From positions 24,603,588-24,667,587 of the forward strand of contig NC_043966.1 in NCBI RefSeq assembly GCF_902148855.1: a stretch of DNA of 64,000 nucleotides, read 5' to 3'. The notes under the pieces were generated by a model. The model had not been told where the DNA came from. It searched no databases and worked only from the letters and a program-made list of their open reading frames with translations. How positions within the stretch are numbered: position 1 is the stretch's first letter; each line of letters starts with the position of its first letter. This DNA comes from Sphaeramia orbicularis (Eukaryota > Chordata > Actinopteri > Kurtiformes > Apogonidae). The translations under genes were made by a program, and so were the position numbers. Below, piece after piece: positions 16,935-29,500 of this stretch.

Positions 16935-17499
16935 GAACATGATACCATATTCTATGATTGCTTCAGCTTCCTACAGAAGTTGGTTGGAAAATTGTGTTCC
17001 TCATGACAACCAAGTTTAAGTTACTGGTGGTTGTTGTTTGCTGCTCAATAAACACAGCTGCACAGGACTTCTCCAAACTCTGCTTCATCTTTGAACGACC
17101 AATGATTAAGATCAAAACTATGATTAACCTATCCCTAAGACTAACTTGACAAGTGACCTAGGGAAAAAAAAAACATAGGTAACTAGACATGCGCACATTG
17201 TTGAAGCAGATGTAGTTCCATGTGCCTATTGCCGGATTTGTGGACTCGTGGCTAGTTGTTATTACTGTATATATGTTAGGTCAAATAATGGGTTTTCTTT
17301 GCTGTATTCTTTGTGCCTTTTATTGCTGTAATTATTCATGCATCAGGTTGCTCCTTATCTCTATTCTACTTGCAGCTCGTCTCTGTGTTTTATTTGGATG
17401 CCCTTCTTTAAGTTGTAGTGACTGAAGCCCACTCGGCCACCGTAGATACAAGATTTCATGCACAATATGTACATTGAACTTTTAGAAATGAAGAGGATA

Positions 17500-18176
17500 C
17501 TCACTTAAAGTATGGCCTCTGTCTGTCTGTCCGTCTGTGTGTCTGTCTGTGTGGGTTCCCAGTCTTCACAGAGCCTCCAACCTCCAACGTGTTAAACGTT
17601 ACGTTTCCATGGTGACCTCACCGAATTATTCAGTCCAGTGGCGGCTCCACTGTTCACACACATCGAGGTAAGGAATAAACAAATGGCCGAACTTCAGTAT
17701 GGACAACGTCTATTGTAAATGCCAGAACAGGTCAACAAAAAACAGGCGGCTGTGTGTCTTTTCAGTCCATCTGTGCTAACATCAGTTAGCCAAGTTAGCA
17801 CCACGGTCTCAGGTAACTAATCACTGCATTTTCTTGTTCGGATCCACCGGAAAGCGTCTCAAATAGTCGTGAAATAAACAACACCTGTGCTTCATGTTAT
17901 TCTTAAAATGGTGAACGTTTTCTTACCAGTAGCTGCTGTCTGTATGATGTTTTCTTCCAGGAAAAAAGCAGCTTTTCCTCTGTGGTGTGCGGTTATCGCC
18001 ACTCCATCAGCCACACCGCCACCTACAAGCGGATAACGAGAACAGACAGGAAGTGGATCCTGCATGTGTCTGACAGCTGAGAGGAGGAATGGTGACAACT
18101 ACGACTCAACTGTGTCTCTAAACTAGCTACAGATCACTATAGTTGTTGTCAATTTATAACAGCTGTATGACTTTTA
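17500..18176. promoter_or_regulatory. Bidirectional zbtb3/trpt1 promoter region
   Basis: The 0.7-kb spacer holds donors on both strands. On the minus strand donors at 17505 and 17927 could end alternative non-coding zbtb3 first exons. On the plus strand a donor at 17667 (GAG then GTAAGG) could end a non-coding trpt1 exon. A near-palindromic RFX X-box, GTTTCCATGGTGAC, lies at 17603-17616. There is no TATA box. Exact transcription starts cannot be read from sequence. Confidence 0.55.
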
Positions 18177-20509
18177 ATGGACAGTGACAGACGAGGAAGA
18201 AGAGGAAGAGGGAAGAGTCGTGATGGAGAGGTCAGAGATTAAAGCCACTGAAGTTTTAATGTTCTATTTCTCCCATAGGATGGTTTCTGACTCTTCATAC
18301 CTCTGTTATTTGCTTTTAAGGACTTGTTTGACATGGGTATATATTTACACTTTACATATATATAGATCTAAGTATTTGTGGTCACCTCTCACAGGACAGA
18401 GATGTCCGGCTGTCCAAGTCCATGTCTTATGTTCTTCGTCATGGAGCCAGTCAGCTGGGTCTTCAAATGAACACAGGTGAGATGATCTTACCCTGATGAG
18501 CAGAGCATTATGTGCACATGTCTTCTACCAGATTTATTTGTTTACTTACCAATGTGGAATATTGATCACTGCTGATCATCTTATTTTGCACTGACTTTCT
18601 ATAATAGGAGGAATATAGTTTAGATATTTGGTGTATGTCTGTCTTTATACTTTACAGTCATAGTACGTGTTAATACAACATTGCAAACATCACACCATGA
18701 CTTGTATTCTTTCCAAGCCTTGCTACACTCTGTACCTGCACATTTGTGACTTTTCATGTGTCTTCATTCATAATTCTTTTGTGCAGGTCTTTCTATGCAT
18801 ATGAATAATGAATTGTGTATTCTAGACACAAATAGATTAGAATCAGCTTTTCAACTGCATCCTCATTCTGTTTGGTTGGTCATACTCCTACCACCATATT
18901 TTTTCAAACTCAGAAATGCTAATTTACTATAAGTAAGAATAAAATACGCCTGTGTATGTGTGATGTTTATAAATGGGACTTAAAAGAGAAACATATCTGG
19001 TAAAATAATATTCCAAATTTATGGGTGTATAATAATATCTGTCATACATTTAGATGGCTTCCTGTTTGTAGAGGACCTACTGGCTCACCCACAGTTCCGC
19101 TCATACTCCTTGGAGGATGTCAGGAGGGTTGTGGACGCAAATGACAAGCAGCGCTTTAAGCTTCGTCCGCACCCTGAGGACGGCCGCCTGCAGATTCGAG
19201 CTAATCAGGGCCATTCAGTACAGGTGAACACTGTCTGCCTTTTTGTTGAAAAGACACTATTGCTGAACATGAGATTTGACCAGCAAACCAGTAGGCTATA
19301 TGACAAAATGCGGTCTTTTGGCATGCAGTGATTCAGTCATTATTGCTATTTATAATTTCATTTTTGACATTACTTTAAGAACACTGTTTTTTGATATATG
19401 ACAAGAAAGCCCTGATTATTCTCTACATCATCCTGATACAGGAAAACGTGTTTTTAATATCTTTTCTGGGCTTGGGTACATAAAACACTGATTTTATACC
19501 CGTGCAAAAACAGACAATAATAGAATACTTTATTCTAAAACATCAGTTTAAATTCAGTGTTGAGCTGGTAATACACTGATAATGAGATTGAAAAGATAAC
19601 ACAAACACACTAGGTAATATCATGAACTCTGGTGCATAGATTCATGTTAAACTGTTTAACAGAACAATTTCTTGGAATGATCGATTTGTCATCAGAACAT
19701 GAGATCTACATAAAATCAGCTGACTTAGAATTTGAAACTGGGCCTCAGTTATTAATTTAATGATTGTACACATTAATTAATCAACATACCTGTCATCCTT
19801 AGAAGGATTTTTTTTGCTGAATCCTATGAACCCTGACGCTAGAACCTGTGCTGCGATGCCTTATGTTGCTGGTGTGTCAGGTCACAGATCTGGAGCTGAA
19901 GCCGGTCCTGCTTGGTTCTCCAGACTGTCCTGCTGAGGCAGTTCATGGTTCTTATCTTCGCAACTGGAGTTCCATTCAGCAGGAGGGCTTGAGTCGCATG
20001 AACAGAACACACATCCATCTGGCTCCAGGCCTGCCAGAAGAGGATGGCGTCATCAGTGGTAAACATTGATTTGTATCAGTAAATAGAATATTCATATGTT
20101 GTAAATTGGGCTTACAGTTTTTTTGTTTTTTTTTATCCTTCAGGAATGAGGAAAAACTGTGACCTAGCTGTATTTATTGATGTCCCCAGAGCTCTTTCTG
20201 GTACGATTAGTCACTAATGACCGTTACACAATGTAGCCATTCCAGTAACAATTACTTCTCACATGCTTTTATGTGTGTGTTGCTGCACAGATGGTATTCA
20301 GTTTTTCTGGTCAGAGAATCATGTGTTGTTGACTGCCGGCAATGCAGAAGGAAAACTTGCTCCTAAATACTTCAGCCGAGCACTAAAACTCAAACCCACA
20401 AGTAAGAAAAATGACCAGATGGATTGAACAATGATTTGGAGCCCAAGTGTACATGTTTACTAATGATGCTTTGTCCTGTGTTTCAGGAAGCCTACTGCCT
20501 CTTCAATAA
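18177..20509 (+). CDS. trpt1: tRNA 2'-phosphotransferase 1 (KptA/Tpt1 family)
   Basis: The enzyme removes the 2'-phosphate left at tRNA splice junctions, transferring it to NAD+ to give ADP-ribose 1'',2''-cyclic phosphate. Coding exons: 18177-18230, 18395-18476, 19054-19223, 19881-20058, 20144-20200, 20291-20401 and 20487-20509, giving a closed 224-residue frame. Catalytic residues known from yeast Tpt1 (R-H-R-R) are all visible: R33-H34 in VLRHG, R94 in RANQGHS and R164 in SGMRKNC; HIHLAPG is the other family signature. The N-terminus is a short basic arginine/glycine stretch. The first donor is GTCAGA, weaker than usual, so an alternative first exon is possible. A possible AATAAA lies at 20668. 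It is slightly shorter than the human protein (253), which has a longer C-tail. Confidence 0.95.
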
Positions 20510-22869
20510 CACATACTTCTATTACTGGTTGCAGAGAGACACAACTGACCATGCCAATATGTTACAACTGCATTATTGTTTATTCTAGTTTACTTTATGA
20601 ATGGAATTTTGAAGGAAGAGCTGAGCTAGACATTAAGCATTAATAGGAGTAGGACTGTGCAATATGAAATAAAAAATATTTGACGAAAGAAAGATCTATA
20701 TAATTTTATATTGTGCTCCATCATTTACACTGTGCCACAAATGACCCATTTTATGGCAATATACCATTCATTTTAGCTGGGAATTTACATGAAAGCAACA
20801 CTAACTAACATGGAGGAGAGTAAATGTGACACAAAACAGGGCAATTCTGAGCAACAGCTGTTTAGTATGGCCCCAAATAAAAGAAGATAAAGCAAATGTG
20901 ATTAAAAGCAGTACAGTTAATTTAAAGCATTTTCTTAATAGAAAATGCTTTAAATTAACTACTGCTTACTTAACTAGGATATATATTGTTATTGTGTTAC
21001 AAAACTACATATACCAACATAGTAGATTCTTGCAGTATTGCCCACTGGAGAATGTATCCAGCAGTCAATGAAAATAGAAATGAGCACATCCAGATTTTTA
21101 TAATTATCAGTATTTTGTATTTTTTTGTGGAGTATGTGATAAAATACAATAAGAAACAACAATAATGCATCAACAATGAGAAAAGAACTGTATTTATTAA
21201 TATTTATTACTGGCACATTGATCCACAGGTTCTAGATGTGGTAGTTTTTATGCTGTTGTGTATTCGTGGATGCTCTACCACATTTGTCCAGCAGTCACCT
21301 CCAAAACATTCTGGCCATAGCAACATGATTATAAGGCTATTGTATTCCAAAATTATTAATATCTCACAAAATATTGGTCCTATCAACTTGCTGTTTTTGC
21401 AAGTCTGTTTCTTGGCCAAAATACGTATGTACGCCAAACTGCAGCAGTCAGCTGTTTTGGATTTTGTGTACATCCCGTGATACATATACATGCACGTACA
21501 TAGAAACCACTTGGCTTCTATAATATAGATTCATAATCCCTGCAGTTTAATGTAAAAATCCCACACAAAAAATGTTGAAATGTGATTGTTGTAGTTTCTC
21601 TATTTGATTTGACACTTGGCACCAAGCTTGTAATTTTTACTGACAATCTACATCATTTGCAGATATCCGATATTAGCCTCATTGATAATGATTAGTCAGT
21701 ATTGACATTGACCTGAAAAATCTGCAGTTTTTGAATCCGAAATGTTTCTGCCTCTATTAGATAGGTTACACTGGATACTGGATGCTGGGTTTTGTACTTT
21801 AACCATTGTGCTGCTGAGGCTCCAAGGCCTTCAGGTCATGCTGGCACGTGTTACTCTTTGTTTGCTTTATTTTATTGCTTTGTTAGGACTAAATACACAG
21901 TGTCTCCAGAGACATTCAGTTCATCAAATTGCATATTTTTCTGCACACTGAATACAAACAGGTGCACTGTGGATTAAACAACAAGCAGTGAGGACTGAAC
22001 ACACATCCTACATGTGGTCTGTCACATGACTAAATATGGGAACACAGAGGATGCAGAAACACACATTGTGGTTTGACTTAACGGACTGCCTTAACAGTTT
22101 TTGTCAGATATGGACACAGACACATACACAGCATGTGAGGGGAGATAACTGGTTTGAGAACTTCCTGTGCAAGAAAACAATAGAATTTGTCACCCAAAGA
22201 TATGACAATAAGGAGTGAACACAACTGAGAATGAAAACTGAATAGATCTATTTATTGTACTGTTTGTTTATCCATATGTTTAAGTGTGAATGTCTCATAT
22301 TGGCACATTTTACTGTATTCTCATTGATACTGATTCTGGCATCATAAATTTGGCTGTTTTAATGTAGCCTGTACACAAATGTTGTTGTGTTAACCATGAT
22401 AAAAATACTGCTCTGAGTAAAGCAAGGACTTGGATCCTGACCAACACTGAACACAATATTTGACACTACAAAGCATAAAGAGTAAAAAGAGTAAAAAGAA
22501 AAGAAATATGAGAATTGTCTTTGCTCTTTGAATCAAGTGGTGTTTTTATAGTACATTTCCATGAGTTTGATTGAAGTGCCTGCTGATGCTGGACTAGACC
22601 ACTGGAGCTACTACATATGCTGATTTAACAAAAAGAACTGGTGAAGCCCAAACTATCTGAACGAATCATCAGCTTAATGTAGTTTAGGAATAAGGTGTGT
22701 ATGGTGAACAAAGGCTGGATTCGAACTGGTTAACAGTTAAAATGTACATCCTTTGTTGTACTGTTTGTTTCTGATGTTTCCCAAGGGTGAGTTTATATTG
22801 TACCCCATATGATTTGAAACAGGTCTGACATGAGCTATGACACAACTAGATATGTTTGTATGTCAGTTG
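20510..22869. other. Convergent spacer between trpt1 and fermt3
   Basis: The stretch contains the two 3' UTRs. A minus-strand AATAAA for fermt3 can be read at 22251-22256, about 0.6 kb past its stop. A near-perfect hairpin lies at 20907-20966. The remainder, including the frames near 21207-21490 and 21742-21951, shows nothing I recognise. Confidence 0.6.
20907..20966. repeat. Near-perfect 60-bp hairpin
   Basis: The left arm (20907-20934) and right arm (20941-20966) are reverse complements apart from a two-base bulge (CA, 20914-20915), with a 6-base loop TTAATA. The arms contain AATTTAAAGCATTTTC and its complement. It lies 0.4 kb beyond the trpt1 stop. Confidence 0.9.
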
Positions 22870-23460
22870 TTAGAGAGCCTCATGGCCACCAGTAAGTTTA
22901 TGGAAGAGCTCCTCATTGAGCGTGTCACTCTTCTCACGACTGCGTGTTGACATGAAAATGTAGCCTCCGATAAACTCATGGACAATTTTGCAGTCGGCCG
23001 TCACACAGCTGAAGGCAATGTTGATGTTCCCCTCAAACTCAATGGCCACCTGGAGGGAATTTAAACACAAGAGGAGGAAAAGCAGAAATTAGATTCTTTT
23101 AAGATGAAGTGCTTTTTTTTGGTAAAATACCATTCATTGCAGTAGGGAGTATGTAGACAGTGATGAAATACAGCATTAATGTTATGGATTTGTATATAAT
23201 TGCACTCCTAATCACGGCTCTCCTCTTTGTAGGACTAGTCTTAATGAGGTCACTGTCTCACAGTAGCTGTGTCATTTCCACTTGCAGCACTGTTTGACTT
23301 TTTTTAACCATGTTATACTTGTTTTTTTAGTTTTTTGAATTAACTCTTTCAACGCACTGATATCTTGTTATTAACTAAGCCGCAGATGCAGGAACGTCCT
23401 CAGGCCCTAGTCATTATCTCCTGGGACTTTAATCATGCCTCCCTCTGCACCACTCTCCCG

Positions 23461-23502
<42 letters not shown>

Positions 23503-26500
23503 GCCAACTTCTACACAAAGGGCAATAAAACACTGGAGCCACTGGATGAAAAAATTAATGATGCATACACCTCCCACCTCTCGACCACTATCACAACCTT
23601 GTCCATCTGCTTCCTGTTTACACCCCAGTGATGCACATGCTGCCTCCAAAGAAGAAAACTGTGAAGATCTGGACTGAGAAGGTAAGTGAGTGGCTGAGAG
23701 ACTGTTTTGACACAACAGACTGGGACTGGGACATACTGTGCAGCTCACATGGTGAGGACATCAACAGTCTGACCCACTACATTACGGACTACTTAAACTT
23801 CTGTGTGGAAAACACTGTGCCTTCCAGGACAGTACAGTGTTTTCCCAACAACAAGCCCTGGGTGACCCTTGATCTGACGGCCTGCTGAATGATAAGAAGA
23901 TGGCCTTCATCAACAGAACAGAGGGCTGAAATATAACATCAGGAGGTGTACAGACAGCTGTAGAAGGAAACTGGTGCTGCACCTGGAAAACATCGTGCGG
24001 ATAGGCCTGAAACACATTTCAGGCCATGCGAAAAACAGGGATGGACACACAGCGGAGATCAGGCCTGGGCAAACAAGCTGAATTTGCATTTCAACAGCAT
24101 CGACTCTGTCCCGACTCTGGCCCCCACCCGTTCACGTCCCCTTCTCACCCCTCCAGAACAGCAGCCTCCTTCCTGCTGAAACCAACTGTCACCTCAGCTC
24201 CACACACACCTGTGTACACTCGACACTGAATGCTGCATTGGAATGTCTGGGGGTGACAATGTGTCTACTGACAGAGATCTCTTTCCTTGTTGTATTCGCT
24301 TGTCTATACAAAGGCCCTGACTGAAAATCTATATTCTTTAGGTTTATTTTTTGCATAAATAAGACTTCAAATCACAGGTTTTGGTAAGATACTTGTCTCT
24401 GAACCAAAACTTCAAAAGATTAAGCTTGGGTCAATGAGTCTGTGGTTGTCATCACTGAATACTTTAGTCACACAAACTCAGACAAACTCCTCTGTTTCCT
24501 CCTGGTATTTACCTGTCGTATGTCCCAGTTTACGTTCCATTGCTTCATGTTGTTGTAACGCCAGGTCTTGACCACATCTCCCACCCCCAGGTCAATGCGG
24601 ATCAGACGGTTGGGGGCAATTCCCAGTACTTCATCTTTTCGGCTACCCTTGAACCTGTTGGGAAAAACATCTTCCCTTACAAGATTTTTCATAAAAAATC
24701 ATTTTGTCAATTTAAAATATGGCTACTTCTTCAAAACATGAACAAATGTAATAGTTCTAACACTTTGATGAGTAATAAAAGATACCAGTACTTTATTAAA
24801 ACCCTAATACTATAAATCCTCTCATCTGGTTATGTAACTTCCTGTGTTGTAAAAAAAAAAAACAAACAAAAAACTGTAACGGCATTCAAAACTTAGTTAA
24901 AAACTTCTAATTAAACTTTACCTGACAACAACATATGAAAGGCCAAAGTCAGGCAGTGCTTGCCAGATTTGCAGAAAGCGCATCACTGCATCTGTCAGTG
25001 AGAGCTGAGCCACATTCTGGTATGCATCAAGGATACGTGGGGTCAGCTGGAAGAGAGCGCAGCATGAAAGGTCACAGAATTACATTTTGCTGTCAGCAGT
25101 AAAAGGTCTGCATCTGTAGAACGGTTTAAATTGCTATAAAAAATACTCTGATTTCCAGAAAAATAATTATCAGATGGTGATTTGGACCATGGCTAAATGT
25201 CTTAAAGAATAAGTCGGATCATTAAATGAAAGTCTGGTGTTGACCAAGACTCCAATACTCAACTACAATGAATCTAAGCTTAAAAATGTATGTAAAAAAT
25301 GTTCAATGGAGATGTGTTCAGTGTGTGAAAATGAGATATTTTTTATGAGTTGAAAAATATTGGTAGCCATGAGAATGTTCTGGTACATGACTTCCCTCTG
25401 ACATTGATAATTTGGAAGATCAATACTACATATAACCTCTTTCAATAAGGTTTACTCACAGTGAAGTATTAGAACTTTTATTTAAGCAAACAACCTGAAT
25501 ACTTTTTTCACTGCGTACCTGTTTGGCTTTGTACTTCTTATGGTAACGTGGAGACACAAGGCTGTGAGTGTTGATGCTTTCATCTGCAGCATGTGCGTTG
25601 CCATGGGAACCAGCATTGGTCTTCTGCATTGCCAGGAAGGATCGGATGCTCTGGATCTCACTCTGGAAACTGTTGTCTGCCAGACTCTTTCCTTTGGAGG
25701 CCAGTCGACATCCAGCCATCCACTGAGCATACTGCTGCTCCTACAGAGAGAGGAGGAGAACAAGGTGTTTAGATGCAAGGAGGTGGATGGATCTCACACA
25801 AATGAAAACAGAGCATGTATATATGTGGCTCACATTTTCACAGCGCAGGTAGACCTCATTCATGCCCTCTGGTGCTGGTATCAGGAGCCTAATAAGAAAC
25901 TTGCTTGCTGTGACATTAACATCTGGGGCTACCTCACATCCTGTTTGCAAGACAAATACCCAAGCAATGAATGTTATTTTATGTGTTGCACATCCAAATG
26001 CAATTTAGACAGTCCTCTTCCAAACTACTGAGTCACTTTTACAGTTAACTTTCTCTATTCATAGTGTAATTTTGTGTTAATACTGCATTCCTTTTACTTG
26101 TACATTTCCTCTTTGATCACAGCATCCCACTTGTGCTGAAATTCAAGTGGTGAAAACAGCTGATGTGGGATTACCGATGACCCCATTAACTTCCTCACAG
26201 ACAGGAGAACAGTAGTCCTTGTATGTTTTTACCACAATAGGAAACAGTGGGTTTGTATGTGTGTGCTAAATTTGTTTAGTATGCTTTACAGTTAATTATA
26301 CTCTGTGGTCATTTCTCATCTGTGACACAAATAACGTTAATATAATGATTGCTAAATTATAGGTGTGAGCTGATGATTCATAGGGTTGGGTACCAAACTC
26401 CCAAACTCTTATGACACAGATCAAATTGCTTAGATACGAGTGAGTACTGAGGAAAAACAGGCTTCATTTGTTTGGTATTGTTTTATCTAAAGACTAAATC

Positions 26501-29500
26501 TTATCAGTGTAAACACACAAAACAGCTTTTATATACCTTTATTATATTATTTTTATAGATGACTTCAACTTGTGGTGAATCTGTTCATGTGCATCGAAGT
26601 GTATAAAAATGCTAATGAAGTGAAAAATGAAGCTAAAGATTTGTACTGTAGTGTGTACAGTAACTTTTTTGCTAATATGAGAAATAGGTAGTAAAAACTT
26701 CTGAATTATACTCTACTGTTCAGATACTTAAAAAAAATCCTAATTCTGAGTGGAGATAAATCAGGTAAGACAGAGGAAATATAAAATTCCAACAATAAAT
26801 ACTGCACCTTTGAGATTGATCTGTTGAATAGGTTCTCCAATGCTCTCCTCTTTGCTCTTGAAGTAAGAGATGGAAGTATCCTGGAACTTGAACCAGTACT
26901 GTTTATATCCCTTCAGAGTCAGTCTTTTGGGCCTAAAACAAACAGTCACATTGCTTAGTTGTTGGTTTGTGCTGAGTAGATCCACCATTGCCAGTTCTTG
27001 TTCTTTAGAAAATAGAACAGTTACAGGTTGTTAATTCTTGATTTACATATTCTTTGTTTTATTTTGGTGTAAGAGATCAGACATGTAGAGTAGAAACAAG
27101 CTGAATAGGAAATGGTGATATCTCATCATGGTATTTAGATCTAAAACAATTTCAGGTGTAACCTTTTTTTTTCTGACTCAGGGAAACGCACAAGAATTTC
27201 AATGCGCCTGTACTGCTATGTATCTGTGCAAATGGCAAATAAAGTTTATTCTATTCTATTCTATTCTATTCTATTCTATTCTATTCTATTCTATTCTATT
27301 CTATTCTATTCTATTCTATTCTATTCTATTCTATTCTAACTGGGAAGAGTTAATGGTTGGGAAGTGAAATTACCTGAATATCTTTAGATAGTCATTCAGT
27401 TCTGGAGCTGTCATGTTTTCCTGTATGAAAGACAAAACTTATTATCAGTGAGGACATGTTTTTCCTTGTGTAAATGAAAAAAGAAAATGTGTATTTCCTT
27501 TGCTGTTTTGCATTGTAATTTCAGTCCTAACAGGGAAAGCACCAAATAATTTGCATTTGAGGAAGTAAAAAAACATGATCTAAAATTGTTACTAATTTTA
27601 GACATTTCCAGTAAGAACTAATAGGTTTTAAACATTAACACACTCAGTTAATGATACTCTTTCCCCCTTCAGGATTAATGTGACAGAGGTTTAACTCTCA
27701 GTGAATAACACATCCAGCAGTTCTGACCAGCATCTCAGATGCAGAGCTGCTCTCTCCCTCCAGCTTGACTTCAAGGGACTGCAAGGCTGAGTCCAGGTCA
27801 TCCATGGCTGCACTGGTGCTCATCAGCTGGGGCTCCGACTGGGACACTTTACTGATGTGGTACTACATGAGTGTGAACATGAAAGAGCAGAGACCAGCAT
27901 AAATAAACATGGTCAAGTAGTTTTAGGTCAACAGGGAGAAAACCACCCTGAAAGTGTGCTACTACTGCCAGTTTCATCTGGATTTTTGAACCAGAAACGA
28001 GGAGAATTTTTATAAGGAAAATGTTCACTTATTACTGTGTTTAAGACATAAGAGATAAGAGGTTTTTTTTACTGTCATTATCCATACACTTAACAAACTT
28101 CCAATTGGTGACTCTCATCTTAAAAAGTAAGTCAAAATGTAACATCAGATTTTGCTGCTATTACATGTATGTATTCTTCTGCAGTAGTCTATTCTACCTG
28201 TAGAGCTCCAAACAGCATCATCTCCTCCTCAGTGCAGTCGATGTCCTCCAGCAGGATGGCCCATCGAGCCTGCTCATACAGCTGTGCCAGACGTACTACA
28301 TCGTACTGCATAACCACAGAGGGATTGGAAGAAAAGACATCAGTCAACTCAGAGATACACAGTAATACATCCGCTATAAGAACAACATGTACACACACCT
28401 TGGGCTCGATATCATAGAAGGCAAAGTATTTGAAGCGGAGCCAGACACGGTCATTTTCTTGAATGCCTTGCTGCATGAGACAACGGGATGAGTCCAACCA
28501 CCTGCATAGGAGGGAGATATGTTAATGTGGTCATTTCTAAAAGCTTATGTTTACACGTTGCACATGCATTCATATTAGATTTACAGCATATATACGTTTT
28601 TCATTAATTCTAAGACAAATGCACCTGATGGTTTTTCAAGTTGAGAGAGTAGGAAACCATTTTCTCTGGAAGGTTTACTCTGCCCTTTTCATCAGACTTA
28701 CAGAGCCAGATGTCAATCAAAAGACTGAAGGCTGTGATGAATCATCCATTTTTATCAGGGATGTGTTTTTTTCCCTAAATGGTTACAACAGGAGCATATT
28801 TTACTCATATGTGTGCAGACATACCTGCCATTAATGTGGGCTTTGTCCACCACGCTGGCGGGCCGGTACTGCTTGGCTATGACCTCAGGAGCAGGGGGAG
28901 GCTGGGTGATTGACAGCATTTTGTAGATGGCCTCCATCTGGGGTGAGTCAGCAAAGTGAGCTGGCATCCCATTATACAAACAGGGACGGGATGCTGCACA
29001 AAAAGCAGAAGCATTGTTCAGGTTTTAGGTGAGATTTCGATTTCAGCAGCATTGGAAAAGTGACTATTTTTCAATGCAGTGTCATCCTAAACTGTTTTTC
29101 TTCTAGAATTTCTACCAATACCTTTGAATTATTTTGGAGAGCAAAATACTGATCTCTTCAGAAGTTGTGAAATCTTTGATCATGTTTAAAGACTTTTAGA
29201 TATTTCTAAATAATTCCCATCCTTGAATTTTTCTGAGACATTTGCATGTGTGGATGAGGAGTAATGGTTGTACCTGAGGAGAGGGGCACCTCAGTCAGGT
29301 CGTAGATCTCCTCTGCAGAATCTTTATCTTTCTTCTTCTTTTTCTCTTCAACTGGACGGAGGAGGGAAAGTTCCTCTGGGTGACGAATGTCTGTGGAGTT
29401 AACAGAGCAGGGGATTCTAAACTCATTACCTTCATTAAACATACCATGGCTCTAGTACTACTGAGAGTCAGAAAAGTACAGCTGGTTAACACTTAAAGAT

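Noticed and set aside
25540-26031. A 163-codon plus-strand open frame
   Set aside because: It overlaps fermt3 exons 10 and 11 antisense and runs into the intron; no similarity of its own.
27248-27337. (TTCTA)n array considered as a CRISPR-like or satellite array
   Set aside because: The repeat has no spacers and follows a retroposon tail; it is a microsatellite.
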